The notes beneath the pieces are model-generated. The model was not told the DNA's origin. It worked only from the letters and a program-made list of their open reading frames with translations, and ran no database searches. A stretch of 64,000 nucleotides of DNA from Amphiduros pacificus (taxonomy: Eukaryota; Annelida; Polychaeta; Phyllodocida; Hesionidae): contig OX439002.1 in assembly GCA_949316495.1 (NCBI GenBank), positions 6,417,501 through 6,481,500 of the forward strand, read 5' to 3'. Within the stretch, counting starts at the first letter, position 1. The number at the start of each line of letters is the position of its first letter. Below, one piece after another: positions 42,034 through 56,900 of the stretch. Both the position numbers and the translations under genes were made by a program.

Positions 42034-45000
42034 GAAAAAGGGATAAGAAGGATATGCTTACAGCGTACGGTAGTTAATTTGGTAGGCAAGTGCAAATTGG
42101 GCCAAGATGTTATATGTTTGCCGTAGATTTATTTTTTTTATAAAGGATATAACCAGGTGATAAGACCTTTCCTCTTGACACAACATTTCTATGTTAATGA
42201 AAACACTATACTTAGCACGCCAAATATTGTACTTTAAACTTGTTATATTCGCCTTACATGTGTAAAAATGTTGAGTTTGCCCTTCCTTGGGTGGTATCAA
42301 ATAAATGCAGTTCATAAACACTTTGCACACTCTATATATATTTACCACATTAAATCCGATCTCATATGCACACACTACTACCGCTTTTGAACTAACCCAA
42401 GCTGCTTTGTCAAGATGTGTGAATAAAGAAATCAGTGGTCAAGAAATGTCGTCATGCAACCAATGTAGGAAATGTCACCATACGACCAGTGTAGGAAATG
42501 TCACCATACGGCCAGTGTAGGTAATGTCACCATACGGCCAGTGTAGGTAATGTCACCATACGGCCAGTGTAGGTAATGTCACCATACAGCCAGTGTAGGT
42601 AATGTCACCATACGGCCAGTGTAGGTAATGTCACCATACAGCCAGTGTAGGTAATGTCACCATACAGCCAGTGTAGGTAATGTCACCATACAGCCAGTGT
42701 AGGTAATGTCACCATACGGCCAGTGTAGGTAATGTCACCATACGGCCAGTGTAGGTAATGTCACCATACGGCCAGTGTACGTAATGTCACCATACAGCCA
42801 GTGTAGGTAATGTCACCATATGACCAGTGTAGGTAATGTCACCATATGACCAGTGTAGGTAATATCACCATATGACCAGTGTAGGTAATGTCACCATACA
42901 GCCAGTGTAGGTAATGTCACCATACAGCCAGTGTATGTAATGTCACCATACGGCCAGTGTATGTAATGTCACCATACAGCCAGTGTAGGTAATGTCACCA
43001 TATGACCAGTGTAGGTAATATCACCATATGACCAGTGTAGGTAATGTCACCATACAGCCAGTGTAGGTAATGTCACCATACGGCCAGTGTAGGTAATGTC
43101 ACCATACGGCCAGTGTAGGTAATGTCACCATACAGCCAGTGTAGGTAATGTCGCCATACAGCCAGTGTAGGTAATGTCACCATACGGCCAGTGTATGTAA
43201 TGTCACCATACAGCCAGTGTAGGTAATGTCACCATACGGCCAGTGTAGGTAATGTCACCATACGGCCAGTGTATGTAATGTCACCATACGGCCAGTGTAG
43301 GTAATGTCACCATACAGCCAGTGTAGGTAATGTCACCATACGGCCAGTGTAGGTAATGTCACCATACGGCCAGTGTAGGTAATGTCACCATACAGCCAGT
43401 GTAGGTAATGTCACCATACGGCCAGTGTAGGTAATGTCACCATACGGCCAGTGTATGTAATGTCACCATACGGCCAGTGTAGGTAATGTCACCATACGGC
43501 CAGTGTACGTAATGTCACCATACGGCCAGTGTAGGTAATGTCACCATACGGCCAGTGTACGTAATGTCACCATACGGCCAGTGTAGGTAATGTCACCATA
43601 CAGCCAGTGTATGTAATGTCACCATACAGCCAGTGTAGGTAATGTCACCATACAGCCAGTGTAGGTAATGTCACCATACGGCCAGTGTATGTAATGTCAC
43701 CATACGGCCAGTGTAGGTAATGTCACCATACAGCCAGTGTAGGTAATGTCACCATACGGCCAGTGTAGGTAATGTCACCATACAGCCAGTGTAGGTAATG
43801 TCACCATACGGCCAGTGTACGTAATGTCACCATACGGCCAGTGTAGGTAATGTCACCATACAGCCAGTGTATGTAATGTCACCATACAGCCAGTGTAGGT
43901 AATGTCACCATACAGCCAGTGTAGGTAATGTCACCATACGGCCAGTGTAGGTAATGTCACCATACGGCCAGTGTAGGTAATGTCACCATACAGCCAGTGT
44001 AGGTAATGTCACCATACGGCCAGTGTAGGTAATGTCACCATACAGCCAGTGTAGGTAATGTCACCATACGGCCAGTGTAGGTAATGTCACCATATGACCA
44101 GTGTAGGAAATGTCACCATACAGCCAATGCAGATAATGTCAACATGACCCTGAGAACAGAAATTCACAATAAAACAGTCAAAGATAAGCAGGTTTGAAAC
44201 TCTCGCTGTTTTTCTGTTTTTCTCAATGACATAGACATCATGTTTTGGTTTGAAATGGGGTAAAATGTAACCAGAAGCGAGTGGCAAGATGTCTTCGTGA
44301 GTTGAAGTATCATTCAGTCCTTATTCACCAGTGTCATACAACCTTCCTTTTCTCATAATAAAACAAAAGACGCTCTGCCCTTCCATGGTCTGAGTGCTAT
44401 CAGGAAGGTCTTCATCCCCTTAATGTTGATATTTGTAATGTATTGATCAGCGAGTCACGTGACAGGAGGAATTCCTGCTTGCTATTGATCTGGGGTACGG
44501 TTGCTATGACATAGCACTGAATCAATGCACACCTTTGTTTCTCCACACATTGATGTCATATTGTGTGATGCCAGGGGATGTCTTTTGTGCTGCTTCTGAG
44601 GTGCTTCACAGTCCCTGAGTACACCTCATTTGACAGGATGTCCACTGATATCTGGTTCCATGTATTGAGCAAAACAACTGCTAGTAATGTAGATTTTCAG
44701 TAGAGTCATATTTCCCCAGGAAATGCTTGTTTCCTGACCTCATATTTCACGCCACTTATGGCCTGGGTCACGTGGTGTAGTGATGACATGATGATATACC
44801 CTCATATGTGCCATGCTGTGTGTTATGCATGGACACAAAGAATCATTAACTCATTAAAGCATTGGTGAAACCTGGAAAGTTGCAGGCAATTTTACAGTGG
44901 TTTAAAGTATCTAAAAACAATATATGATCCTAAAATTTACATACATACAGGCTATCTGTCTGAAATCCACAAAATAACATCTGCTCTGAGAATTATGATT

Positions 45001-48000
45001 TCTTGTGACCACCGGGTACTGCCCGTACTAAACTGGAAATGTGTTGTGTGACCTTGACCTTTGAACTGTCAGAGGGCTCCGTAAGTTCACATTGTACATT
45101 GACAAAATCGGAACAACACATTTTCGGCCATTTAAAAAGTTATGAGTCCAAACGTCCGAGAAGATTTTGCCGAAATTGACAATTCTGTGTTCAAATTGTA
45201 CATTGAAAAAATCGGAACAACACATTTTCGGCCATTTAAAAAAAATATTTGATCATAATATCGGAGGATGACACTTCACATGCCAATAGAGTAAAGTCTT
45301 GGCACTCTTTTGGTGGTAGAAATATTAAAAACGGATGAATATTTTTGAAGTTATGAGTCCAAACGTCCGAGAAGATTTTGCCGAAATTGACAATTCTGTG
45401 TTCATATTGTACATTGACAAAATCGGAACAACACATTTTCGGCCATTTAAAAAAAATATTTAAACATAATATCGAACGTTGACACTTCACCTGCTAATAG
45501 AATGAAGTCTTGGCTTTCTTTTGGTGGTAGAAATATTAAAAACGGATGAATATTTTTGAGGTTATGAGTCCAAACGTCCGAGAAGATTTTGCAGAAATTG
45601 ACAATTCTCTGTTCACATTGTTTCCCAAGCTGGACAGGTGCCCAACTGGTAACTCATTAGGTGTTTACACGAGTACACAGACCAGCTAAACAAAGCTTGT
45701 TGACAGAGTGTTCAATTGCTGTTGTAGGTTTCAGCAGACAACTGATCAACTTTCAAATGCCACAGAAAGTTGTTAACAGGAAATATTTTGGGTAATACTA
45801 CATAAAAGTACTGTTTAGGGTATAAACATTCATGTTATGTAAAGAAAATGTGTCTGAAAGTCAGGTTTCACCAATGCTTTAATGCCTCAGTCACATTTGC
45901 GCCGATTTCAGTAAAGATGCCCGGCCGATGGGTATTTTTTTACAAAATCGGCAGGCAGTTCAGATTGCCGTGCGGGCACCGGGAGATCATCGGCCACAAT
46001 TCTTGCACTCGCACTTTCACTGGAATTGACTCTTCTGTGCGGGAGGCTGAAAAAGGGGGCGCCTCGGTCGAGAGGTAAACATCCGGCCTGGGCTGTCAGA
46101 TGTCAACAACATGTCGTTTCAATCAATGACCGTACCAGTTCTTAAATCCTACTTAACTGCAAGGGGTATCTCGGCGGGATGCCAATTGGTTTTGCCGAGT
46201 AAACATATAGATGTAGATTCCGACCCCTCTAGTACCATATAAACAGAAACATGTGGAACAAACTGTCAACCGGGAAGCAAAACGGAATTCGACCTCTCGA
46301 CTTTTCGGTCCGCACTAATGACCCGCGTAATTTTGATTGGCTGATAAAAACGTCAGTGCGGTAATACCGGAAAGGGATCAAAACTGCGAGTGCAAGAATT
46401 GGGCATCTTTAAGACGTCAGGCGGGTCATCGGGAACTTTTATCTGGAACATGAAAGTTGCCGACATTTTCCCGATGTCTTATCAGCAAATATCATCTTAA
46501 AGTACACGGCAGGGTCCCGGCAGTGTCCCGCAGGGACATCGGCAGATTATCTTAGGGCTGCCTGTGGCATCGTGTGGTGAAAATAGGATTAAATATTTTT
46601 TTTAAGCCTGCCCAGACGTCTTAAAGACGTCCTGCAGACGTCTGTGTCATGAAACAGACGTCGTAAAGATATCCTACAGACGTCTGTGCTATTCAGTTTT
46701 GCACATGCCGTGCGGTGCCCTTTAATAATGTGACCACAGCTACGGCATATCTCAGATTGTTGGTGACAAACTCCCCGGCGCCCGGCAGATTGTGAAGTCG
46801 GCCGATTCTAACTTCCCCGCCGGCGCCCGGTGCAAATGTGACTGAGGCATAAATGACACATTTATTTTTATACCAAATGAGAATATAATTACGTCTCAAC
46901 AAGTGCAGATTCAGTATTTTGAAAAATATTGACACTTTTTATTATTGTATTCGGTAACATATGGAAATTAGTAAAATTAATCTCCAAAATTTAGTGTCCA
47001 ATCTATTTTGGTTAAAGGGGAACGATAAGCACAGATTGGTTATTACGTTGTACTTGCCCATACACTCCATTCACAACATTTGACAAATATCTCATGTATC
47101 ATGGAATATCAGAACACGACATAAAGCACAGACCAGAAGCTTAAGAGGCGTGCTGACTGTGGCTTGTCCTGTGATGTATATGAACATTTCCTAGACTTCG
47201 TGCAAAGTGCACTATAAAAAATAATTTCGAGGAATGACTCCGCTTTACAGACCAAGACTGTAGCCGCAGTAAGGAGCAGTGCAGTACATAATATGGCAAG
47301 CTGACGCCATCACTCCCAAATATACCAGGTCTCATGGAATATAGAAATGATATACTCAGTAAACTATTTGAATATTTCTTATCTCTTGTGAGCTGCTATT
47401 TCAAGTCCACTATGGCAGCCATTCAATTACCATGGTATTCACACAGTCTATGATTAGATTACAAGAATGAGGCGGTGGGTGTTCCAGTTGTCTGACGTTT
47501 CCAATACCTAAGTGCAGTCACAAAATTGCGTACTTGAAAATTCACGGATAATTATTAAATGTTTTTATTTTTCAAAAGAAAATGGCCAAATTCTCAGCCT
47601 CATTGAAAATAAATAGAATTCATCCATTGAAAATACATCTTGCCTACAAATAGCTAACACGTAAGTAACGCATGCGCTCTCCACGAATATCTCTGCGCAT
47701 GCGTGATGATGACACACAATCAATGTGTTCAATGATGGATGTTAATCTAAGCAATACAGATATCATTTGTCACCTGCTTGAAAACAGGTAGTGTCGAAGT
47801 CGAGATCATAGTGGCACAGGTTTGAGAAACAACATTGATAAATCCATATTGGCAATCTTCAGGTGACAACTTGGTTCTTGCTGCATGGATAAGAAGGGTA
47901 GCAATCTATCGGAGAGTTGTTCCTCAAATGCCGCGGTTTGTTCAATCATTATAAATTTACAATAGGCCGATTGCGGGTCGCCATACTGCCCCATTGAAAA

Positions 48001-51000
48001 CAACACGCCGGAACTGCACAATTACAATCGGAAGTGCACAAAAAACTCTCTAAAATCTAATCATTAAAAAAAACAAGATGGTAACCCGCAATCGGCCTAT
48101 ACAAAAGAACGATCTCTCATCACATTTCAAAAGGCGTAGGGCATTAATTCTTGACATCAGGTTTCTGTCTGGCCAAACACTGCCGTAGTATGTTGAGCAA
48201 ACGCTCTTTACCCCAGGCACCTTTTTCTTGTCGTCTATCTTTGCATTATCTGCAGTTAAAACCATCATGCTTCCAGGATGCACGAATCACTTTTCTGGTT
48301 TAACTGCCATTAAGCATGCAAATAATTTAACATGAAACCGACGTTACTTTAGCAACGAAAGTGGGTATTGGTTCATAAAATCTTTGATTTGTTACTTGCG
48401 TAAACTATCTTCTCGCAAGGACGTGTGGCTTCCGCGCACCTTCCATCGGTTATATCATGAGGTTTTTGGTATCATATATCAAAATATGTTCCACCTTTTT
48501 TACATGTTCTTTTGAAACGGTGGGAAAAGTGTTTCGATCTTTAAAAAATATAACTCGTTCTTAGGGTTTGGTGGAAAATAAATGTTTACGGCTATCGGAG
48601 AGGATTGAGGTGAAAGGAGACCTTGCCATAATGATATGAATTTGAACGTTGTTTGCCAATCACGACGTGACTAATTATAGTGTAAACTAAAACACCCATA
48701 AATGACTGAACAACACAGGCAAAACTCAGGGTTCAATCCAGCTTCTATTTACTAACGTTTTTCTATGTGTCTGGTGAGTATTGGAGCGAGTTGTTTGTAT
48801 CTCTCGTTGAACTTGTTACAAACTTTGAGCATTTACTTAATAAAAAGATACTAAAAAGTGAGTATCTTTTATTGAATAATGAGGCTAGTTAGTTAGTTTG
48901 GCATCCACCCAGCTCCTCGTCTCTCATCTCACTCAATCATCACAATAAGAATGCATTTTATTATTAACTTACGTGCAATAGTATACTTATCAAAGCTCAT
49001 TTCTATTCCTTGATTTCTTGTTCACCGTTATTTACCTGTCCCACCTATCTATTTTGATGCATTGATTTGGTATTACCACCTTAGATGCGCCAGTTATAAT
49101 GGGACGGGGTTGCACCACACACCTGTCACGTGACTTGCAAAATGGCATACTCTTTATTATTACCTACAGGCTCTGAGATAACTATTTTCTTGTAAAATTT
49201 GATTTCAAACAGAGCATTAAGTGATCAACCTCCTAAAACATAATAATCGCATTACGCTGAAATTGCACAAAAGGGAAACTTGCCTTTGTGGCTTTGCTTC
49301 TGATCAAAAGATACACTATGTGATGATAAATGAAGATCAGTTACAGGTGTATCCACTGAAATCTGGGTCTATCAACTCTCTACAATATCACAGAATAGAC
49401 AGAAATCACCAAACTATATAACAATAGAGATGTGTATTTCCGGTCTATATAACAATAGAGATGTGTATTTCCGGTCTATATAACAATAGAGATGTGTATT
49501 TCCGGTCTATATAACAATAGAGATGTGTATTACCGGGACTATATAACAAAAGAGATGTGTATTTCTGGTCTATATAACAATAGAGATGTGTATTTCCGGT
49601 CTATATAACAATAGAGATGTGTATTTCCGGTCTATATAACAATAGAGATGTGTATTCCTGGTCTATATAACAATAGAGATGTATATATCTGGTCTATATA
49701 ACAAGAGAGATGTGTATTACCAGGTCTATATAACAAGAGAGATGTGTATTTCCGGTCTATATAACAATAGAGATGTGTATTTCCGGTCTATATAACAATA
49801 GAGATGTGTATTTCCGGTCTATATAACAATAGAGGTGTGTATTACCAGGTCTATATAAAAATAGAGATGCATATTTCTGGTCTATATAACAAGAGAGATG
49901 TGTATTACCAGGTCTATATAACAAGAGAGATGTGTATTTCCGGTCTATATAACAATAGAGATGTGTATTTCCGGTCTATATAACAATAGAGATGTGTATT
50001 TCCGGTCTATATAACAATAGAGGTGTGTATTACCAGGTCTATATAAAAATAGAGATGCATATTTCTGGTCTATATAACAAGAGAGATGTGTATTACCAGT
50101 TCTATATAACAATAGAGATGTATATTTCTGGTCTATATAACAATAGAGATGTATATTTCTGGTCTATGGTCTCACCCCAGTAATTGAGGCCCCTTATTGC
50201 AGGGAGGGTTAGACTTGCCGATTTCAAATTATCATAACTTCTTTAATAAAAATGTCAAGAGCTAAATCTAAGGCTCTACAATATTGTAAAATTCCCTTTG
50301 CTCACGGCTTGCTCACGGCTTGCTCATGGCTTGTTTTTGCCTTGCTCGCCGCTTGCTCGCCCCTTGCTCGCCCCTTGTTTTCTCCTTGCTCGCCCCTTGC
50401 TCGCCCCTTGCTTGCCCCTTGCTTGCCCCTTGCTTGCCCCTTGTTTTCCCCTTCTTTGCCCCTTGCTCGCCCTTTGCTCGCCCCTTGTTTGCCCCTTACT
50501 CGCCCCTTGCTTGCCCCTTGCTTGCCCCTTGCTCGCCCCTTGCTCGCCCCTTCTTCACCCCTTCCTTTCCACTTGCTTGCCCCTTGCTTGCCCCTTGCTT
50601 GCCCCTTGCTCGCCCCTTGCTCGCCCGATGCTTTCCACTTGCTTTCCACTTGCTTGCCCCTTGCTCATTCCCTTGCTTGCCCTTTGCTCACCCCTTTCTC
50701 GCCCCTTGCTCGCCCCTTGCTCGTCCCTCTCTCGCCCCTTGCTTACCCCTTGCTTGCCCCTTGCTCGCTTCTTGCTTGCCCCTTGCTCGCCCCTTGCTCG
50801 CCCCTTGCCCACCCATTGCTTGCTCCTTGCTCGCCCCTTGCTTGCCCTTTGCTCGCCCCTTGCTCGTCCCCTGCTCGCCCCTCTCTCGCCCCTTGCTTAC
50901 CCCTTGCTTGCCAATTGCTCGCCCCTTGCTCGCTCCTTGCTCACTCCTTGCTCGCCCCTTGCTCGCCCCTAGCTCGCCCCTTGCTCGCAACTTGCTCGCA

Positions 51001-53858
51001 CCTTGCTTACACCTTGCTTGCCCCATGCTCGCTCCTTGCTTGCCCCTTGCTCGACATTTGCTCGCCCCTCTCTCACCCCTTGCTTGATGTGACATTAATC
51101 ACTTGCCCGAATTTTCTGTTTTTTCAATACTGACTTTATGTGTATTTCCACTTTTCAGTTATGACATCACTGATTTGTATTTCTATGTTTCAGTTGTGAT
51201 TCTTTGCATGTACGGCAGTGACGTCATCGAGTTTCTGCTCTCCGCCTATGACGAGGGAATGATTAATGGAGAATACGTCTTCATAGTTCTCGATGTTGAC
51301 AAAAGTAAGTTTGTAACCATTAACTCGATCAGAAAATGTCCCAGTGACTCTGGTATTAAAAACAACTAACCCCTTGAACTGTTCATGTGACTTCCGTTTC
51401 CTGTCTTAGGATCTAGATACATAACTAGTATTGATGAATTCCACTTAATCAGGGAAAATCTCCATACGTCATCAGTCACGTCAGAATTTCATGTTCTTTT
51501 GACACATGATGGGTCTTCACAATTTGCAAAAAAAAATCTTTTTAAATGAGGACCTTTATGTTTATATAGCTGCTGGGTTATGTGAAGAAATAACAGAAAT
51601 ATAGAAGTCCAAATGGGGGAGTATTCAATATGATATCACATAAATACGTTGTGTAAGATTATCATACATCAGGTATAGGACACTATTGAATAGTCTACGA
51701 TATATCATATATCTGGCATCACTGATTTGTGGATATATATATAATCGATTTGTGGATATACGGATAATCGCACTGTTCCGGTACAGGATGTAAACATCAT
51801 ATTACCTTCCATGATTGGTTACATATCAGCAATGCAAATAGCAGGGATTCCCCATAAATCATTCAGAAAATGCTTTTAATGTAAAGCGAAATATAGAATG
51901 AAGCACCGCAAACCTCAACAGGTTCATAAGCAAGGAAGAATATACATGTGTCGCCACCTAGAGGACGAGTTCCTGTCGAGATGACTGTCCGCACAAAACG
52001 GAAATAACACCTGGATATATTATTACGCGGTGCATATTATTTAAAACTAGCACTCAGTTGCCATAGTTTCTTTGTCATGTCAGATATTTGCGGATGAGCT
52101 GAGATGGCGTGCAACAAACAGTGGTCGACCACTGTAACATTGCAATAACCCCGTCAAGTAAGCTTTTGACCTTGCTGATACTGACCATAGTCTAATCATC
52201 CATAATCACGTAAAGCCCTGGCAGACATATGCAGTGTAAACCATCCACAATCAAGTAAAGCCCTGGCAGACATATGCAGTGTAAACCATCCACAATCATG
52301 TAAAGCCCTGGCAGACATATGCAGTGTAAACCATCCACAATCACGTAAAGCCCTGGCAGACATATGCAGTGTAAACCATCCACAATCAAGTAAAGCCCTG
52401 GCAGACATATGCAGTGTAAACCATCCAGAATCATGTAAAGCCCTGGCAGACATATGCAGTGTAAACCATCCACAATCATGTAAAGCCCTGGCAGACATAT
52501 GCAGTGTAAACCATCCACAAATAAGTAAAGCCCTGGCAGACATATGCAGTGTAAACCATCAACAATCATGTAAAGCCCTGGCAGACATATGCAGTGTAAA
52601 CCATCAACAATCATGTAAAGCCCTGGCAGACATATGCAGTGTAAACCATCCACAAATAAGTAAAGCCCTGGCAGACATATGCAGTGTAAACCATCCAGAA
52701 TCATGTAAAGCCCTGGCAGACATATGCAGTGTAAACCATCAACAAATAAGTAAAGCCCTGGCAGACATATGCAGTGTAAACCATCCACAAATAAGTAAAG
52801 CCCTGGCAGACATATGCAGTGTAAACCATCTACAAATAAGTAAAGCCCTAGCAGACATATGCAGTGTAAACCATCCAGAATCATGTAAAGCCCTGGCAGA
52901 CATATGCAGTGTAAACCATCCACAAATAAGTAAAGCCCTGGCAGACATATGCAGTGTAAACCATCAACAAATAAGTAAAGCCCTGGCAGACATATGCAGT
53001 GTAAACCATCTACAAATAAGTAAAGCCCTGGCAGACATATGCAGTGTAAACCATCCACAAATAAGTAAAGCCCTGGCAGACATATGCAGTGTAAACCATC
53101 CACAATCATGTAAAGCCCTGGCAGACATATGCAGTGTAAACCATCCACAAATAAGTAAAGCCCTGGCAGACATATGCAGTGTAAACCATCCACAAATAAG
53201 TAAAGTCCTGGCAGACATATGCAGTGTAAACCATCCATGACTGTATCTGCCTATGACTGTACCTGCCTATGACTGTATCTGCCTATGACTGTATCTGCCT
53301 ATGACTGTATCTGCCTATGACTGTATCTGCCTATGACTGTATCTGCCTATGACTGTATCTGCCTATGACTGTATCTGCCTATGACTTTACCTGTCTATGA
53401 CTGTATCTGCTTGGAAATGCGGGGTTCATCATATTTATTTCTTTACCTGCAAGATTTGTCTGAAAACTGCTGAGCATTTGGTAGCAGAACAGGATAGGCC
53501 AAAGTGATACATTAACTTGCTGACTTCATACCCTGTGTGATGGTGGGTAGTTTCCCTTTCACGGCGGACTGTCTCAAGTCGTCAAGTCCATCATAGACCA
53601 TTAATATCAACTAGTCTATACCAATACACCGCTTATTTGAACATACTCTTGATATAAACTCAATAAAGCACTGTATCTGGTGGGGGTACATTGGGGGAGG
53701 ATGGAGGGTGCGGGTTTCTATACGCTATCAGGTGAGGACTGTAGAGGAAGGGGTGTGGGTACATTGGGGGAGGGTGGAAGGTGGAGGGTGGAGGGTGGGG
53801 GTTTCTATCCGCTATCAGGTGAGGTCTGTAGAGGGAGGGATGGGGGTACATTCATTAT

Positions 53859-53903
<45 letters not shown>

Positions 53904-56900
53904 GGGAGGGTGGAGGGTGGGGGTTTCTATCCGCTATCAGAGGAGGCTGTATAGGAAGGGGTGGGGGTACATTGGGGGAGGATGGAGGGTGCGGGTTTCT
54001 ATACGCTATCAGGTGAGGACTGTAGAGGAAGGGATGGGGGTACATTGGGGGAGGGTGGAGGGTGGGGGTTTCTATCTGTTACCAGGTGAGGTCTGTAGAG
54101 GAAGGGATGGGGGTACATTGCGGGGGTGGAGGGTGGGGGTTTTCTATCCACTATCATTTGGACAGATATTGGTCAGACTTTACACGAGAAGGTGGATTTT
54201 TTTGTAAGCATCAAGGAGAGTTAGTTTGGCCTGCACGCTAAGATATGCTTCTGTTGGCCTGGAGATGTTATGTTGGTGTGACTGCGATGTTTCTCTATAA
54301 TCATTATCTTGTCTTGTTTTGAATCATAATGACGATGATTGGTAAGAGGTGAGGTATTAGATATCTAGCTAAGCTGATGATTATCATAGCGAGTAAGAAG
54401 ATCGAGAGAGAAGACAATGTGTTGCTTCCTGCACTCAGACATGTCACGTGGTACAGCAGCAGGGACAGGTGAGAGTAAACCCATAGATACACCTGTGTGT
54501 AGGTACCTGTCTTGTCAGGGGAAATGTTCACCTGTGTGTAGAGACAGACGGCCCAGTGTTTGTAAGCATTCACAATAACAATGACATCCAATATACAAGA
54601 CAGAAGAATGTGGATTAAGAATCTCTAAAAATAGTTAAAAGATACTTTGGGGTAAATTAATGGTTAAATGAATTATAGAGGCGGGTATGCATTTATTTGT
54701 ACTTTTGTTTAGTACATTATGAAAATATACCAATTCTTGTGGTTTTAGCGGCAAACTAACTGCCATGCGCTTACATCTTATGAAATGGCGAGGTTCCCAG
54801 AGATGTAAAAGACAGATATGAATGTTCATCTAGCAATCTAATAAGTACACTGCAAGAACACCTCATTAAAATATACACAGACACTGTGACAATGACCAAA
54901 TCTCCCTGACAATGACCAAATCTCCCTGACAATGACCACATATCCCTTACAATGACCACGTCTCCCTGACAATGAACACATCTCCCTGACAATGACCACA
55001 TCTCCCTGACAATGATCACATCTCCCTGACAAAGACCACATCTCCCTGACAATGACCACGTCTCCCTGACAATGACCACGTCTCCTTGACAATGACCACG
55101 TCTCCCTGACAATGACCACATCTCCCTGACAATGACCTTATCTCCCTGACAATGACCACGTCTCCCTGACAATGACCACATCTCCCTGACAATGACCACA
55201 TCTCCCTGACAATGCCCACATCTCCCTGACAATGACCTTATCTCCCTGACAATGACCACGTCTCCCTGACAATGACCACATCTCCCTGACAATGACCACA
55301 TCTCCCTGACAATGCCCACATCTCCCTGACAATGACCTTATCTCCCTGACAATGCCCACATCTCCCTGACAATGACCTTATCTCCCTGACAATGACCACG
55401 TCTCCCTGATAATGACCACATCTCCCTGACAATGACCACATCTTCCTGACAATGACCTTATCTCCCTGACAATGACCACGTCTCCCTGACAATGCCCACA
55501 TCTCCCTGACAATGACCACATCTCCCTGACAATGACCTTATCTCCCTGACAATGACCACGTCTCCCTGACAATGACCACGTCTCCCTGACAATGACCACG
55601 TCTCTTTGACAATGACCACGTCTCCCTGACAATGAACACATCTCCCTGACAATGACCTTATCTCCCTGACAATGACCATGTCTCCCTGACAATGCCCACA
55701 TCTCCCTGACAATGACCACATCTCCCTGACAATGCCCACATCTCCCTGACAGTGACCTTATCTCCCTGACAATGACCACGTCTCCCTGACAATGCCCACA
55801 TCTCCCTGACAATGACCACATCTCCCTGACAATGACCACATCTCCCTGACAATGACCACATCTCCCTGACAATGACCACATCTCCCTGACAATGACCACA
55901 TCTTCCTGACAATGACCACGTCTTCCTGACAATGACCACATCTTCCTGACAATGACCACGTCTTCCTGACAATGACCCATCTCTGCCAACAAAACCATAT
56001 AAGTTAACATATGATTGTATGCTATTGTCCAAAAGAGGCAATCTAACTTTCATTGTATTCCTATATAATTCAAAGATTATATCAATTGCAAATTCACTTT
56101 GTCCTGCAGCGCTGCCGGAGCAGTCGGACCGTCCGGACGAGGCGAAGCAAGCTTTTGATGGTCTTATCTCGGCCAACGTGAGAACGCCATCTGGACCTGA
56201 GTGGGAGACCTTCCAAGAAAAAGTACGACAGGCTTTCACAGACCCCAAGTTTGACGGCTATCCCATCTTGGGAGCAAATGATCAAGTAAGTATACTATTT
56301 TGACTGAAAATTCATTATACATGTGAGCATAAAAAAACAATTTCGACTGATAGTTCATTTTTCATGTTATCAGAAAAACAAGCATCACTTATGTGATGAA
56401 GGCAACTTTCTTTTGGAAATGTAATTGATGTATGTCAGAAATATTTTCAAAATAGAGACTTAAGAAATACCCACCAGTCAATCCATAAGCATATCCATTT
56501 TTATCATAATAGAGATTTGATTCTAATTTTAAAATCTAAAAGTAAGACTTTTTGTTCTTTACAAATATCAACTGCTCATAAACTCTTCTTCACCCCAACA
56601 CACCTCAGCAAACTTTTTTTTTTGAACTTGTCCATAACTAATTATACAAACCAATAACAGCAAAGCAGTGCCATAGGCAGTGGTCATGTAATCGTCACGA
56701 TAGTCACAAAGTTCAGAAGTTCATCAGGTATTTTAACACTGTAACTCGCTCTCTCACGCCACACGAAGAAGGCAACGGTCGTTTCGGATGTCGCAATCAA
56801 CAGAACCTGACAATACGTGGAAACGTGACAGAGTCGCAATATATGTTTGACTATACCCGGCTAATGAACCATTTGAGAAGAACGTCGTGTTCAAATCAAT

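Noticed and set aside
42447-44125. CRISPR-like array of regular repeats
   Set aside because: Units are directly adjacent 26-mers without unique spacers, in a eukaryotic genome.
50252-51133. Overlapping 293-, 255- and 224-codon frames rich in Leu, Ala, Pro
   Set aside because: All three plus frames are open because the 11-bp unit lacks stop codons; it is intronic repeat.
52192-53238. 348-codon Cys-containing repeat protein on the minus strand
   Set aside because: It is the 45-bp satellite read in one frame, antisense to the receptor intron.
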